Assembly: GCA_937127195.1 (NCBI GenBank)
Contig: CAKZLT010000303.1
Span: forward strand, 1-14,463
Source of the DNA: an uncultured Saprospiraceae bacterium
GTDB taxonomy: Bacteria > Bacteroidota > Bacteroidia > Chitinophagales > Saprospiraceae
DNA length: 14,463 nucleotides
Direction of reading: 5' to 3'
In this document: positions 7,525-13,815 of the stretch, one piece after another
Layout: each line of letters opens with the position of its first letter
How positions within the stretch are numbered: position 1 is the first letter of the stretch
Translations under genes and position numbers: made by a program
The notes under the pieces: model-generated
Seen by the model: only the letters and a program-made list of their open reading frames with translations
Told to the model about the DNA's origin: nothing
Databases searched by the model: none

Positions 7525-8673
7525 ATGATACAAATAAAAGATAAATTACCACAAGTTGGTACAACGATATTTACGGTAATGAGTCAGCTTGCTCGCGAGC
7601 ATAATGCAATTAATTTGGCTCAAGGATTTCCTAACTTTGATATGCCGCAACGCCTGAAAGATTTGGTAAATGAGTTTGTGCAAAAGGGATGTAATCAATA
7701 CGCGCCGATGACTGGCTTACCCGCATTGAACAATGGATTATCTGCCAAAATAGCCAATTTATATGATGCAAAAGTAGATGCACTTACTGAAATTACGGTT
7801 ACATCAGGTGCAACTCAGGCAATTTATACGGCTATTACAGCTTTTGTATCCTTAGGAGACGAGGTAATTTTGATAGAACCTGCTTATGATTGTTATCGCC
7901 CTGCAATAGAATTGACTGGCGGCATTCCTGTCATTTACGAATTGGCTGCCCCCGACTTTAAGGTTAATTGGGAAGATTTTGGTAAGCTCATTTCTGAACG
8001 AACAAAACTGATTATCGTAAATACACCTCATAATCCTACGGCAACGACTTTTGGAGTTAGTGATTGGGAGGCTTTAGAAAAGCTAACTAACGATACGAAT
8101 ATTCTAATATTGAGTGATGAAGTCTATGAACATATTATTTTTGATGGAGAGCCACATCAGAGTATTTTACGTTTTCCAAACTTGTGGGAAAGAACAATTG
8201 CCACTTATTCTTTTGGTAAAACATTTAGTAATACAGGTTGGAAAATTGGCTATGTAGTCGCACCGAGTTATTTGATGCGTATTTTTAGAAAAGTACATCA
8301 ATACAATGTTTTTAGTGTTCATGCGCCTTCTCAATTTGCATTAGCAGAATTTTTGGAAGACAAGAAAGAGTATTTACAACTTGGTAATTTTTATCAAGAA
8401 AAGCGAGATTTGTTTCAAGAATTAACTGAAAGTAGTGCATTGAAATTCTTTCCATCAAAAGGTTCTTACTTTCAACTAGCCGATTATAGTGCGATTAGCG
8501 ACGAAAAAGATATGGACTTTTCGATTAGAATGACCAAAGAATATGGCATAGGCGTTATTCCTGTATCGGCTTTTTATTCAAGTGGTAGAGATGAGAAGTT
8601 AGTTCGTTTTTGTTTTGCGAAAACGCCTGATGTATTAGAAGCGGCTGGCGAAATACTAAGGAAATTAAGTTGA
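7525..8673 (+). CDS. PLP-dependent aminotransferase, methionine/kynurenine aminotransferase type (YbdL-like)
   Basis: A 382-residue fold-type I aminotransferase, complete. It shows the family entry INLAQGFPNFDMP (about 29-41), SGATQAIY (94-101) for phosphate binding, NTPHNPT (166-172) with the cofactor-contacting Asn170, SDEVYEH (197-203) with Asp198 opposite the pyridine nitrogen, and the Schiff-base lysine Lys232 in SFGKTFSNTGWKIGY. The C-terminal VRFCFAKT contains the carboxylate-binding arginine. The closest characterised relatives are E. coli YbdL (methionine aminotransferase) and kynurenine-oxoglutarate transaminases. These transfer the amino group from methionine or aromatic/kynurenine substrates to a 2-oxoacid in the cytoplasm. 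In several bacteria this enzyme finishes methionine salvage, but no other salvage genes are seen here. It is the second gene of the transcript from 7056 and ends before a bidirectional terminator. Confidence 0.9.
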   Translation: MIQIKDKLPQVGTTIFTVMSQLAREHNAINLAQGFPNFDMPQRLKDLVNEFVQKGCNQYAPMTGLPALNNGLSAKIANLYDAKVDALTEITVTSGATQAIYTAITAFVSLGDEVILIEPAYDCYRPAIELTGGIPVIYELAAPDFKVNWEDFGKLISERTKLIIVNTPHNPTATTFGVSDWEALEKLTNDTNILILSDEVYEHIIFDGEPHQSILRFPNLWERTIATYSFGKTFSNTGWKIGYVVAPSYLMRIFRKVHQYNVFSVHAPSQFALAEFLEDKKEYLQLGNFYQEKRDLFQELTESSALKFFPSKGSYFQLADYSAISDEKDMDFSIRMTKEYGIGVIPVSAFYSSGRDEKLVRFCFAKTPDVLEAAGEILRKLS

Positions 8674-8723
8674 TTCAGGTTGCCAGCATAGCCGCATAGC
8701 TAAGGAAAAGTCATCATTCACGA

Positions 8724-8769
8724 AAAAAAGCCCCAAAGGGGTGAAATATTACAGCATCGGGGCTTTTTT
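8724..8769. terminator. Bidirectional intrinsic terminator between convergent genes
   Basis: AAAAAAGCCCC (8724-8734) pairs with GGGGCTTTTTT (8759-8769) around a 24-nt loop. An alternative tight hairpin CCCC-AAA-GGGG (8731-8741) shares the left arm. A/T tracts on both sides allow termination from the + strand aminotransferase and from - strand murF. Confidence 0.85.
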
Positions 8770-8777
8770 ACCTTAGC

Positions 8778-8805
8778 CAACTCGCAACTCGCAACCCGCA
8801 ACTCA
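8778..8805. repeat. Heptad-repeat array C (four units) at the murF 3' end
   Basis: Four tandem 7-bp units: CAACTCG (8778), CAACTCG (8785), CAACCCG (8792), CAACTCA (8799). The array ends two bases before the murF stop codon (TGA complement at 8808-8810). A short inverted partner may be CTAAGG (8700-8705) with CCTTAG (8771-8776) and the GTTGCC near 8680, so this locus has a weaker hairpin form than the others. Confidence 0.75.
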
Positions 8806-8807
8806 AA

Positions 8808-10100
8808 TCATTTCAATAATTCTTCTAAGCGAATACCTCGCGAGCCTTTTATTAAAAAATAAGTATTTTCAAAAGCTTTTGGGGCGAACCATTTTTTTAA
8901 AAGATGGACATTTTCAAAATGCAAACAATCAATAGATTTTGCAGCAGTTTGATATTCTGGACCAACCAAGATAACTTGATTAAAGTTCAATGCAGCGACT
9001 AAATCTGCCATCATTTGATGCTCAGCAGAACTATCTTCGCCCAACTCCAACATATCTCCAAGAATAACGATTTTTGATTCATTTTGGATAGTTCTAAAAT
9101 GTTCGACGGCATGTTGAGTGCTGGTAGGGTTGGCATTATAAGCATCTAAAATAAAGGTGTTCGAGCCTTTTTTGACAATTTGGGAGCGATTATTTTGAGG
9201 AATATAACCTTCAATCGCTGTTTTTATTTGTTCATTAGATATTTCAAAATGCTTTCCTAATGAAATTGCACTTAATATATTATCAAAGTTGTAAGCTCCA
9301 ATCATCTGAGATTTTACTTCAATGGCTTCATGTTTTTCTTTTATTTTAAAAAAAACAAACGGCTCTACCGAAAGTAGTTCAATTGAATAATCTTGTCCTT
9401 TTTTATGATTGTATTCAATACGATTCCGAAGATTTCTTTCGTTGGCAAGTTCTTTTAAAAATGGTAAATCCGTATTAATAAAAGCCATTCCTTCATGTCC
9501 TGTAAGAAAGGAGTATAGCTCAGCTTTTCCTTTTTTGATGCCTTCTATTCCTCCAAAACCTTCCAAATGTGCTTTTCCTATATTGTTAATAATACCGTGA
9601 GTCGGTTCTGCTATTTCACAAAGAAAATCAATTTCACCTTGATGGTTCGCGCCCATTTCGACAACTGCGATTTCTGTATCTGTCGGGATGGCAAGTAAAG
9701 TAAGCGGTACTCCGATATGATTATTGAAGTTACCTTTTGTAAAAGCTGTTCTATATTTGGTTGCCAAAATGGTGCTTACTAACTCTTTTGTGGTTGTTTT
9801 TCCATTAGAACCTGTAATACCAATAACAGGAATGTCTAATTGAAGTCGATGATAGTTGGCTAGAGCCTGTAAAGTTTCAAGTACATTATGGACTAATATG
9901 CAACCTGAATTTTCTCTATATTCTTTTTCATCAATGATTGCATAGCTTGCACCTTGCTCTAAAGCAGCCTTTGCATATTTATTTCCATTAAAGCGTTCGC
10001 CTTTTAATGCAAAGAAAAGACAACCTTTTTCTATTTGGCGACTATCTGTAATCACTTTTGGATGCTGCAAATAGATATTATACAATTCAGCTATATTCAT
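8808..10100 (-). CDS. murF: UDP-N-acetylmuramoyl-tripeptide--D-alanyl-D-alanine ligase MurF
   Basis: A 430-residue cytoplasmic Mur ligase of normal length. It adds the D-Ala-D-Ala dipeptide to the UDP-MurNAc-tripeptide using ATP, the last soluble step of peptidoglycan precursor synthesis. Domain 1 carries the UDP-substrate part, with TDSRQIEKGCLFFALKGERFNG (about 18-39) typical of MurF. The ATP-binding loop ITGSNGKTTTKE follows (about 95-106). Domain 2 includes the VVEMGANHQGEIDFL segment with the conserved Glu and GIINNIGKAHLEGFGG, and domain 3 has LDAYNANPTS, VILGDMLELG and the KGSRGIRLEELL ending. ATG start, with no better start upstream. It lies 98 bp downstream of gldJ on the same strand with a strong terminator between, so it probably needs its own promoter, or read-through. 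Confidence 0.95.
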   Translation of the reverse strand: MNIAELYNIYLQHPKVITDSRQIEKGCLFFALKGERFNGNKYAKAALEQGASYAIIDEKEYRENSGCILVHNVLETLQALANYHRLQLDIPVIGITGSNGKTTTKELVSTILATKYRTAFTKGNFNNHIGVPLTLLAIPTDTEIAVVEMGANHQGEIDFLCEIAEPTHGIINNIGKAHLEGFGGIEGIKKGKAELYSFLTGHEGMAFINTDLPFLKELANERNLRNRIEYNHKKGQDYSIELLSVEPFVFFKIKEKHEAIEVKSQMIGAYNFDNILSAISLGKHFEISNEQIKTAIEGYIPQNNRSQIVKKGSNTFILDAYNANPTSTQHAVEHFRTIQNESKIVILGDMLELGEDSSAEHQMMADLVAALNFNQVILVGPEYQTAAKSIDCLHFENVHLLKKWFAPKAFENTYFLIKGSRGIRLEELLK

Positions 10101-10141
10101 AATTGATGGATTTTCATTTTTTAAGACTATAAAAATAAAAT

Positions 10142-10177
10142 AAAAAAGCCTTCCCGATTAAATCGAGAAGGCTTTTT
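10142..10177. terminator. Intrinsic terminator downstream of gldJ
   Basis: GCCTTC (10148-10153) pairs with GAAGGC (10167-10172). After one C/A mismatch, CGAT (10155-10158) pairs with ATCG (10162-10165), with a 3-nt loop. Six A's precede the stem, read as U's in the - strand transcript, and T's follow it. This should end gldJ transcription before murF. Confidence 0.85.
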
Positions 10178-10198
10178 ATTCTTATTTCCTAAAAAATA

Positions 10199-11716
10199 CT
10201 ATTTGTATCTTCTACGAACACGTTTCGTTCTTCTGTTAAAGATGTTACCACCTTTGAACTTGTTACCCGATGGGCTACCCATACGAGTCATTGCACATCG
10301 GAAACCAACAGTACGAGACGCTTGATCTTCATTCATCCAACGACGAGCACCTGGTGCTAACCAATAAGCTCTATCAGACCAAGACCCACCTTTGATTACT
10401 CTAGCTTTATTAGTCAAAGAACTACCACGGAAAGTACCATATAGTACTTCGTATAATACTTCAGACTCTTTATCACCATCTAAGTAATCCATTACGCTAC
10501 CTCTTTGGTAATTGTCACGACCAGCAACTTCATCATCTTCTACGAAGCGATACTTCAAACGACCTAAACTATCCTTTTCAACAGGCTGACCGTTTTCATC
10601 TAATTGCTTTTCTTTATAAACATTACCACGGAACGGGTTCAATGTATGATCCTCTACTTCGCTCAATGTCATTCCTGTCATCTTACGGTAAACATCCATT
10701 GTCCACTCACTAACATTACCAGCCATATTAAATAGACCGTAGTCATTTGGCATAAATGAACGTACAGGAGCTGTAACAGATGCGTTATCATTTAACTGTC
10801 CTGCCATACCCATGTAATCACCACGTCCGCGCTTATAGTTGGCTAGCATTTTGCCTTGAAAACGACCTCTTTGTCCATTTCTCATGGTGTTACCATTCCA
10901 AGGATACAAGCGACGATCAGAGATTCTTTCATCCTTTGCGTAAGCTTGATTACCTTTAAGAGCTAGTGCTGCATATTCCCATTCAGCCTCTGTTGGCAAA
11001 CGGTAAGCTGGTAATAAGATACCATCTTCAAATTTTACAGGGCGCTCTCCATCAGACTTAGGATCTAAGTTCTTCAAGTTCTTGCGAACATCACCTTCAT
11101 ATTGACCTACCAAATAAGCTTCAGTATTGAAGTTATCATCATCTTGTTGGTCAGGATTCTGGTTTAAGATACCTTTCTCAATAAGAATCATCTCATTGAC
11201 ACGGTCTGTTCTCCATTGACAGTAATCGTTAGCTTGTAACCAAGTTACACCAACGACAGGGTAGTCATTGTAAGAAGGATGACGGAAGTAAGTCTGAACT
11301 AAAGGTTCATTGTATGACAATTCTTCACGCCAAACAGCGGTATCAGGTAGTGCTTCCAAAAGTACTTCTGGATAAGACTCACCGTAAACTCTTTTTAACC
11401 AATATAAATATTCGCGGTAATCAATATTGGCTACTTCCGTTTCGTCCATATAAAACGAAGAAACAGTAACACGACGAGGAACGTTATCGTATTCGAACAT
11501 AACGTCTTGCTCGGTTGTACCCATTGTAAAAGTACCTCCTTCTACAAGAACCAAATTAGGACCAGTTGCTTGTCCTTTGTAGTCTTGTTTTTCGAAACCT
11601 CCCCATTCGGAGTCGTTATATCCCCAGCCCGTAGTACTAGACCTTTCTTTTTTACAAGAAGAGAATAACAACAGCGCGCATAACGAGTATAAACTAAACT
11701 TCAGCAGTTTTCTCAT
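10199..11716 (-). CDS. gldJ: Gliding motility / type IX secretion lipoprotein GldJ
   Basis: A 505-residue lipoprotein. The signal peptide has a hydrophobic stretch (about 5-18) and a lipobox ending at Cys21 in LLLFSSCKK. The mature part is a formylglycine-generating-enzyme/SUMF1-like domain: VEGGTFTMGT (about 59-68), VSSFYMDETEVANIDYREYLYWL, YRLPTEAEWEYAALAL, MAGNVSEWTMDVY, VIKGGSWSDRAYW and VGFRCAM, followed by a basic tail RRTKRVRRRYK. The EVANIDYREYLYWL stretch and the large insertions separate GldJ from its relative GldK. The SUMF1 fold here is structural; GldJ is known to be needed for gliding and to stabilise the GldK/GldN ring of the type IX secretion system in Flavobacterium. Other gld/por genes are absent from this window. 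A promoter lies about 185 bp upstream and a terminator directly downstream, so it appears to be transcribed alone. Confidence 0.88.
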   Translation of the reverse strand: MRKLLKFSLYSLCALLLFSSCKKERSSTTGWGYNDSEWGGFEKQDYKGQATGPNLVLVEGGTFTMGTTEQDVMFEYDNVPRRVTVSSFYMDETEVANIDYREYLYWLKRVYGESYPEVLLEALPDTAVWREELSYNEPLVQTYFRHPSYNDYPVVGVTWLQANDYCQWRTDRVNEMILIEKGILNQNPDQQDDDNFNTEAYLVGQYEGDVRKNLKNLDPKSDGERPVKFEDGILLPAYRLPTEAEWEYAALALKGNQAYAKDERISDRRLYPWNGNTMRNGQRGRFQGKMLANYKRGRGDYMGMAGQLNDNASVTAPVRSFMPNDYGLFNMAGNVSEWTMDVYRKMTGMTLSEVEDHTLNPFRGNVYKEKQLDENGQPVEKDSLGRLKYRFVEDDEVAGRDNYQRGSVMDYLDGDKESEVLYEVLYGTFRGSSLTNKARVIKGGSWSDRAYWLAPGARRWMNEDQASRTVGFRCAMTRMGSPSGNKFKGGNIFNRRTKRVRRRYK

Positions 11717-11900
11717 TGCGAATTAAAGTTTTTGTTTGAATAAAATGGCTTTAAAATTAAGTAACGAGCTATTAAGTATGATTAGTATATGAGCAGTTAG
11801 CTTATTGGATATTATTTGAGATTTCTTCCAAATTCTAAATAATAATATAAATACTATTATACTGTGTACTTCAAAACTCTTGGTTACTGACTTTTCAAGG

Positions 11901-11929
11901 CAAATGTAATGAAAAAATTAAGTTTCAAA
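11901..11929 (-). promoter_or_regulatory. Promoter for gldJ
   Basis: Read on the - strand: TTTG (complement of 11926-11929), a 17-bp spacer, then TACATTTG (complement of 11901-11908), an exact Bacteroidota -33/-7 pair. It points at gldJ and would give a leader of about 175 nt. Confidence 0.6.
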
Positions 11930-12140
11930 TTTGCTTTAACTTGAATAACATCAGAAACGCAAATCTATAACGCAATTAATTTTAGTTAAATTATCTTAAC
12001 TAGAAAAAAATCTCTAGTTTTTTTGATTCAACTCTTAATTATTCTATTTGCAAACACGAATATAGATGATTCCTAGCGAGGATAAGATTTCTTATATTAT
12101 TTTCTGTAAATAATTTTCCTTTTTTTATAAAAATGTAAAA

Positions 12141-12199
12141 AGAAAGCCATTTTAGAGACTTTTCTTCTTAGTAATCTCTAATATGACTTTCTTTTTTTT
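12141..12199. terminator. Orphan terminator-like hairpin
   Basis: Bases 12141-12158 pair with 12175-12192 (16 of 18 positions), with a 16-nt loop. T's run 12192-12199 on one side and A's 12136-12140 on the other, so it could terminate in both directions. No intact gene ends here now. A - strand open frame that begins inside the neighbouring palindrome has its stop (12152-12154) inside this hairpin, so it may mark the end of a lost gene, or of an unrecognised small RNA. Confidence 0.55.
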
Positions 12200-12280
12200 A
12201 TAATCAATTTTTAAGTACGTGAGCAGAAGTAATCCCGTTTCTAACTCGTATTTTTTTTGTTCTATGATTTTAAAAAATGT

Positions 12281-12564
12281 CTGATTGTAACGTTTTGCAG
12301 TGATAGCAAAACTTATATCGCGCAACCCTGAAAGGGTTGAATATGAGTAGCCACGGGTGAAAACCCGTGGATTCAAAAGTGTATTATCTAGAACTCTGAA
12401 AGAGTTCAACAATATAGAATAGCCTTTTTTGAGAGTACAACTCTTTCAGAGTTGGTGTTAGCGTAAATCACAGACCACGGGTTTTCACCCGTGGCTACTC
12501 ATATTCAACCCTTTCAGGGTTGCTAGACGTGAATTCCACTATCACTGCAAAACGTTACAATCAG
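12281..12564. mobile_element. 284-bp nested palindromic element, REPIN/MITE-like
   Basis: Three layers of perfect inverted repeats surround a small centre: outer 26 bp (12281-12306 with 12539-12564), middle 48 bp (12323-12370 with 12475-12522), inner 15 bp (12392-12406 with 12439-12453). The arms are themselves hairpins: CAACCCT-GAA-AGGGTTG, CCACGGGT-GAAA-ACCCGTGG and AACTCT-GAA-AGAGTT. The spacers between outer and middle arms are both exactly 16 bp but differ in sequence. No transposase is encoded, so the element would be non-autonomous. The architecture matches paired REP sequences (REPINs) mobilised by REP-associated tyrosine transposases (RAYT, IS200/IS605 relatives); I recall similar CCACGGGT hairpins from Bacteroidota genomes but cannot check. 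No target-site duplication is evident. It abuts and enters the remnant of a four-helix-bundle gene. Confidence 0.75.
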
Positions 12565-12739
12565 TAAATTTATAATTTACGCACTTTCTTCTAATGATGA
12601 AACTATCGACCATTTAGAAATGCTTTTGGAAACAAAATCACTGCAAGAAGAGGTTTTATTTCAAAATATACATTCTAACTTGGTAGAAAATGGAAAACGA
12701 ATAAATCGCTTTTTACAAAAGTTAGAAGCTAGTAGTTAG
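12533..12739 (+). pseudogene. C-terminal remnant of a four-helix-bundle (S23/IVP-like) protein
   Basis: An open frame from 12533 (just after a TGA) to the TAG at 12737-12739 encodes about 68 residues. From about 12554 on, VTISKFIIYALSSNDETIDHL and then EMLLETKSL and a final KRINRFLQKLE look like the C-terminal two helices of the 'four helix bundle' family, which includes the 23S rRNA intervening-sequence protein S23 and relatives of Avd. Family members have about 115-130 residues, so the first half is missing. No matching N-terminal sequence is found on the + strand upstream of the palindrome at 12281-12564. No usable start codon precedes the conserved part. The palindrome's right outer arm lies in frame with it. 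Most likely a gene broken by insertion or deletion at this element. Confidence 0.6.
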
Positions 12740-12831
12740 GAGTTTTTGGACGCTAGTTTCTGGTTTCTGCTACCGCTGTTAATGGAAAACAGCGGTAGCA
12801 GAAACTAGAATCTAGTAACTAGCAATCAGTT
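12728..12831. repeat. Heptad-repeat hairpin element D
   Basis: The left arm has 7-bp units GCTAGTA (12728), GTTAGGA (12735), CGCTAGT (12751), TTCTGGT (12758), TTCTGCT (12765), ACCGCTG (12772). The right arm has CAGCGGT (12790), AGCAGAA (12797), ACTAGAA (12804), TCTAGTA (12811), ACTAGCA (12818), ATCAGTT (12825). Bases 12761-12780 pair with 12788-12807 with a single G/T position, and pairing continues outward with one mismatch to about 28 bp; the loop is 7 nt. The first units overlap the stop codon (12737-12739) of the broken four-helix-bundle gene. Confidence 0.85.
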
Positions 12832-12936
12832 TAGCTTATAATTACGGTTCTTTATGAAAAGATAAAAAGTTCTCTGAAAATTATTGTGGTTTTAGTCTCT
12901 ATAATTGTGTTGCCTTTGTAGATAAGTTAGATAAAT

Positions 12937-12982
12937 AGCGGTAGCAGAAACTAGAAACAAGAAACAAGAAGCCAGAAACATA
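12937..12982. repeat. Solo copy of the element D right arm
   Basis: The 20 bases 12937-12956 are identical to 12791-12810, the start of the right arm of element D. After that the 7-bp periodicity continues with different units: AAACAAG (12955 and 12962), AAGCCAG (12969), AAACATA (12976). There is no inverted partner nearby, so this is a half element that diverged by heptad exchange rather than by point mutation alone. Confidence 0.8.
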
Positions 12983-13110
12983 ACAATTTTAAGAAATTTG
13001 AAATGTTTTGTTTACAAAAAAAACTAGAGAATAGAATAATACTTCATCGAACCCAATATATATTATTTAACCATTAGCTGCTATGACAGCAACTAAAAAC
13101 CAGTATTAGA
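12983..13110 (+). promoter_or_regulatory. Upstream region of the 13111 gene with a 9-bp imperfect stem-loop
   Basis: The 371 bp between the broken gene and 13111 hold only the heptad elements and this leader. TTAGCTGCT (13074-13082) pairs with AGCAACTAA (13088-13096) with one mismatch and a 5-nt loop, ending 14 bp before the ATG. No clear TAnnTTTG was found; TTTG near 13003 is a possible -33 motif with only a poor -7 (TAATACTT, about 13037). Confidence 0.3.
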
Positions 13111-13665
13111 ATGGCAGATTTTAAATTTGGCGCAAAATTAAAATTGTTTGGCGAACATGATGTAACCATCAGACCAAATAGAGAATTTCCTGGTCGTGTA
13201 GAATATCACGACGAAACAGGAATTGCAATTACTCGCGAAAAGCTAATTGCAAAATTGAATATCAAAAATGAGAATATTCAAAAAATGATTCCTCAGAGTA
13301 CACGAATTACAGATTTGGTATTTGATAGAAATACAACTGAATTTGAAATCGGTGTTGTGGTTGAACCAGGAAAAGACTTTGTATTAAACAAGTACGAAGA
13401 TATTATCACAATTGATGAGGTATCATTATTCTACAAATATGATCCTGCTGCTAAAGGTGAAGCTACGGTAGAAGAAGGTGATAGCAATGAAGAATTACCT
13501 GCTTCGGAGGACGATTCAGAAGGTGTTTTTGCAGATATAGAAAATACTGTTGAAGGTGTTGTTGATGATGTAGCAGATGCTGCGGATGACATGATGGATG
13601 ACGTAGTAGATGCTGGAGATGATATGATGGAAGATATGGAAGATGATTTAGAAGGATTAGGATAG
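13111..13665 (+). CDS. Acidic protein of unknown function with 11-residue repeat tail
   Basis: 184 residues, function not recognised. Residues 1-110 look like a small beta-rich domain: FKFGAKLKLFG (4-14), GRVEYHDETGIAI (28-40), then about 65-110 with alternating strands. The C-terminal third is extremely acidic and consists of near-repeats of 11 residues: DVADAADDMMD, DVVDAGDDMME, then a shortened DMEDDLEGLG. The repeats are also visible in the DNA as about 33-bp units. The tail could be an amphipathic helix or a metal- or protein-binding acidic arm. No signal peptide or membrane segment is seen, so it is probably cytoplasmic. The N-terminal domain resembles the start of the next gene's product, making a tandem paralogous pair. 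The ATG is the first in a frame that is otherwise closed upstream. Confidence 0.75.
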   Translation: MADFKFGAKLKLFGEHDVTIRPNREFPGRVEYHDETGIAITREKLIAKLNIKNENIQKMIPQSTRITDLVFDRNTTEFEIGVVVEPGKDFVLNKYEDIITIDEVSLFYKYDPAAKGEATVEEGDSNEELPASEDDSEGVFADIENTVEGVVDDVADAADDMMDDVVDAGDDMMEDMEDDLEGLG

Positions 13666-13671
13666 TTTTTT

Positions 13672-13808
13672 TTAATTAATAATTAGTAATTAACAATTAA
13701 TAATTGGAAAGTAGCGATGAGGCAAAATGATTTTTTATGAAAAAAATCACTCAAGCATTTTTAATTTTTAACGGTTAATTATTAATTATTAATTGCTAAT
13801 TATTAATT
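13672..13808. repeat. Heptad-repeat hairpin element E between the paralogues
   Basis: The left arm has five 7-bp units: TTAATTA (13672), ATAATTA (13679), GTAATTA (13686), ACAATTA (13693), ATAATTG (13700). The right arm has GTTAATT (13774), ATTAATT (13781, 13788), GCTAATT (13795), ATTAATT (13802). The arms pair over about 35 bp with a few mismatches and a 2-nt offset. A second hairpin, TGATTTTTT (13728-13736) with AAAAAATCA (13741-13749), sits in the loop. The element starts seven bases after one stop codon and ends seven bases before the next ATG, so it makes up the entire intergenic gap. Confidence 0.8.
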
Positions 13809-13815
13809 AACAAAA

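Larger units (their letters stand above)
11717..12280. other. Gene-free AT-rich region upstream of gldJ
   Basis: 564 bp in which I find no convincing gene on either strand. It contains the gldJ promoter (11901-11929), a second isolated -7-like motif on the - strand (CAAATCTA 11960-11967, no -33 partner) and a terminator-like hairpin (12141-12199). The gldJ leader, about 175 nt from the predicted start site, lies inside it; no riboswitch fold was recognised. Confidence 0.6.

Noticed and set aside
8778..8805. CRISPR array
   Set aside because: The repeats are 7 bp and contiguous without spacers; no cas genes are in the window.
10199..11716. Sulfatase-activating formylglycine-generating enzyme, or GldK
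   Set aside because: The SUMF1 fold is shared, but the lipobox, the EVANIDYREYLYWL stretch, the insertions and the basic tail fit GldJ better.
12152..12412. 86-codon open frame on the - strand
   Set aside because: It starts with a TTG inside the inner loop of the palindrome and runs through the inverted arms, so the first third is repeat sequence. The remaining K-rich part matches nothing I know. It may contain the tail of a lost gene, but it is not called as a CDS.
12281..12564. Insertion sequence with its own transposase
   Set aside because: No frame inside the element encodes a transposase; the inverted structure and size fit a non-autonomous element instead.
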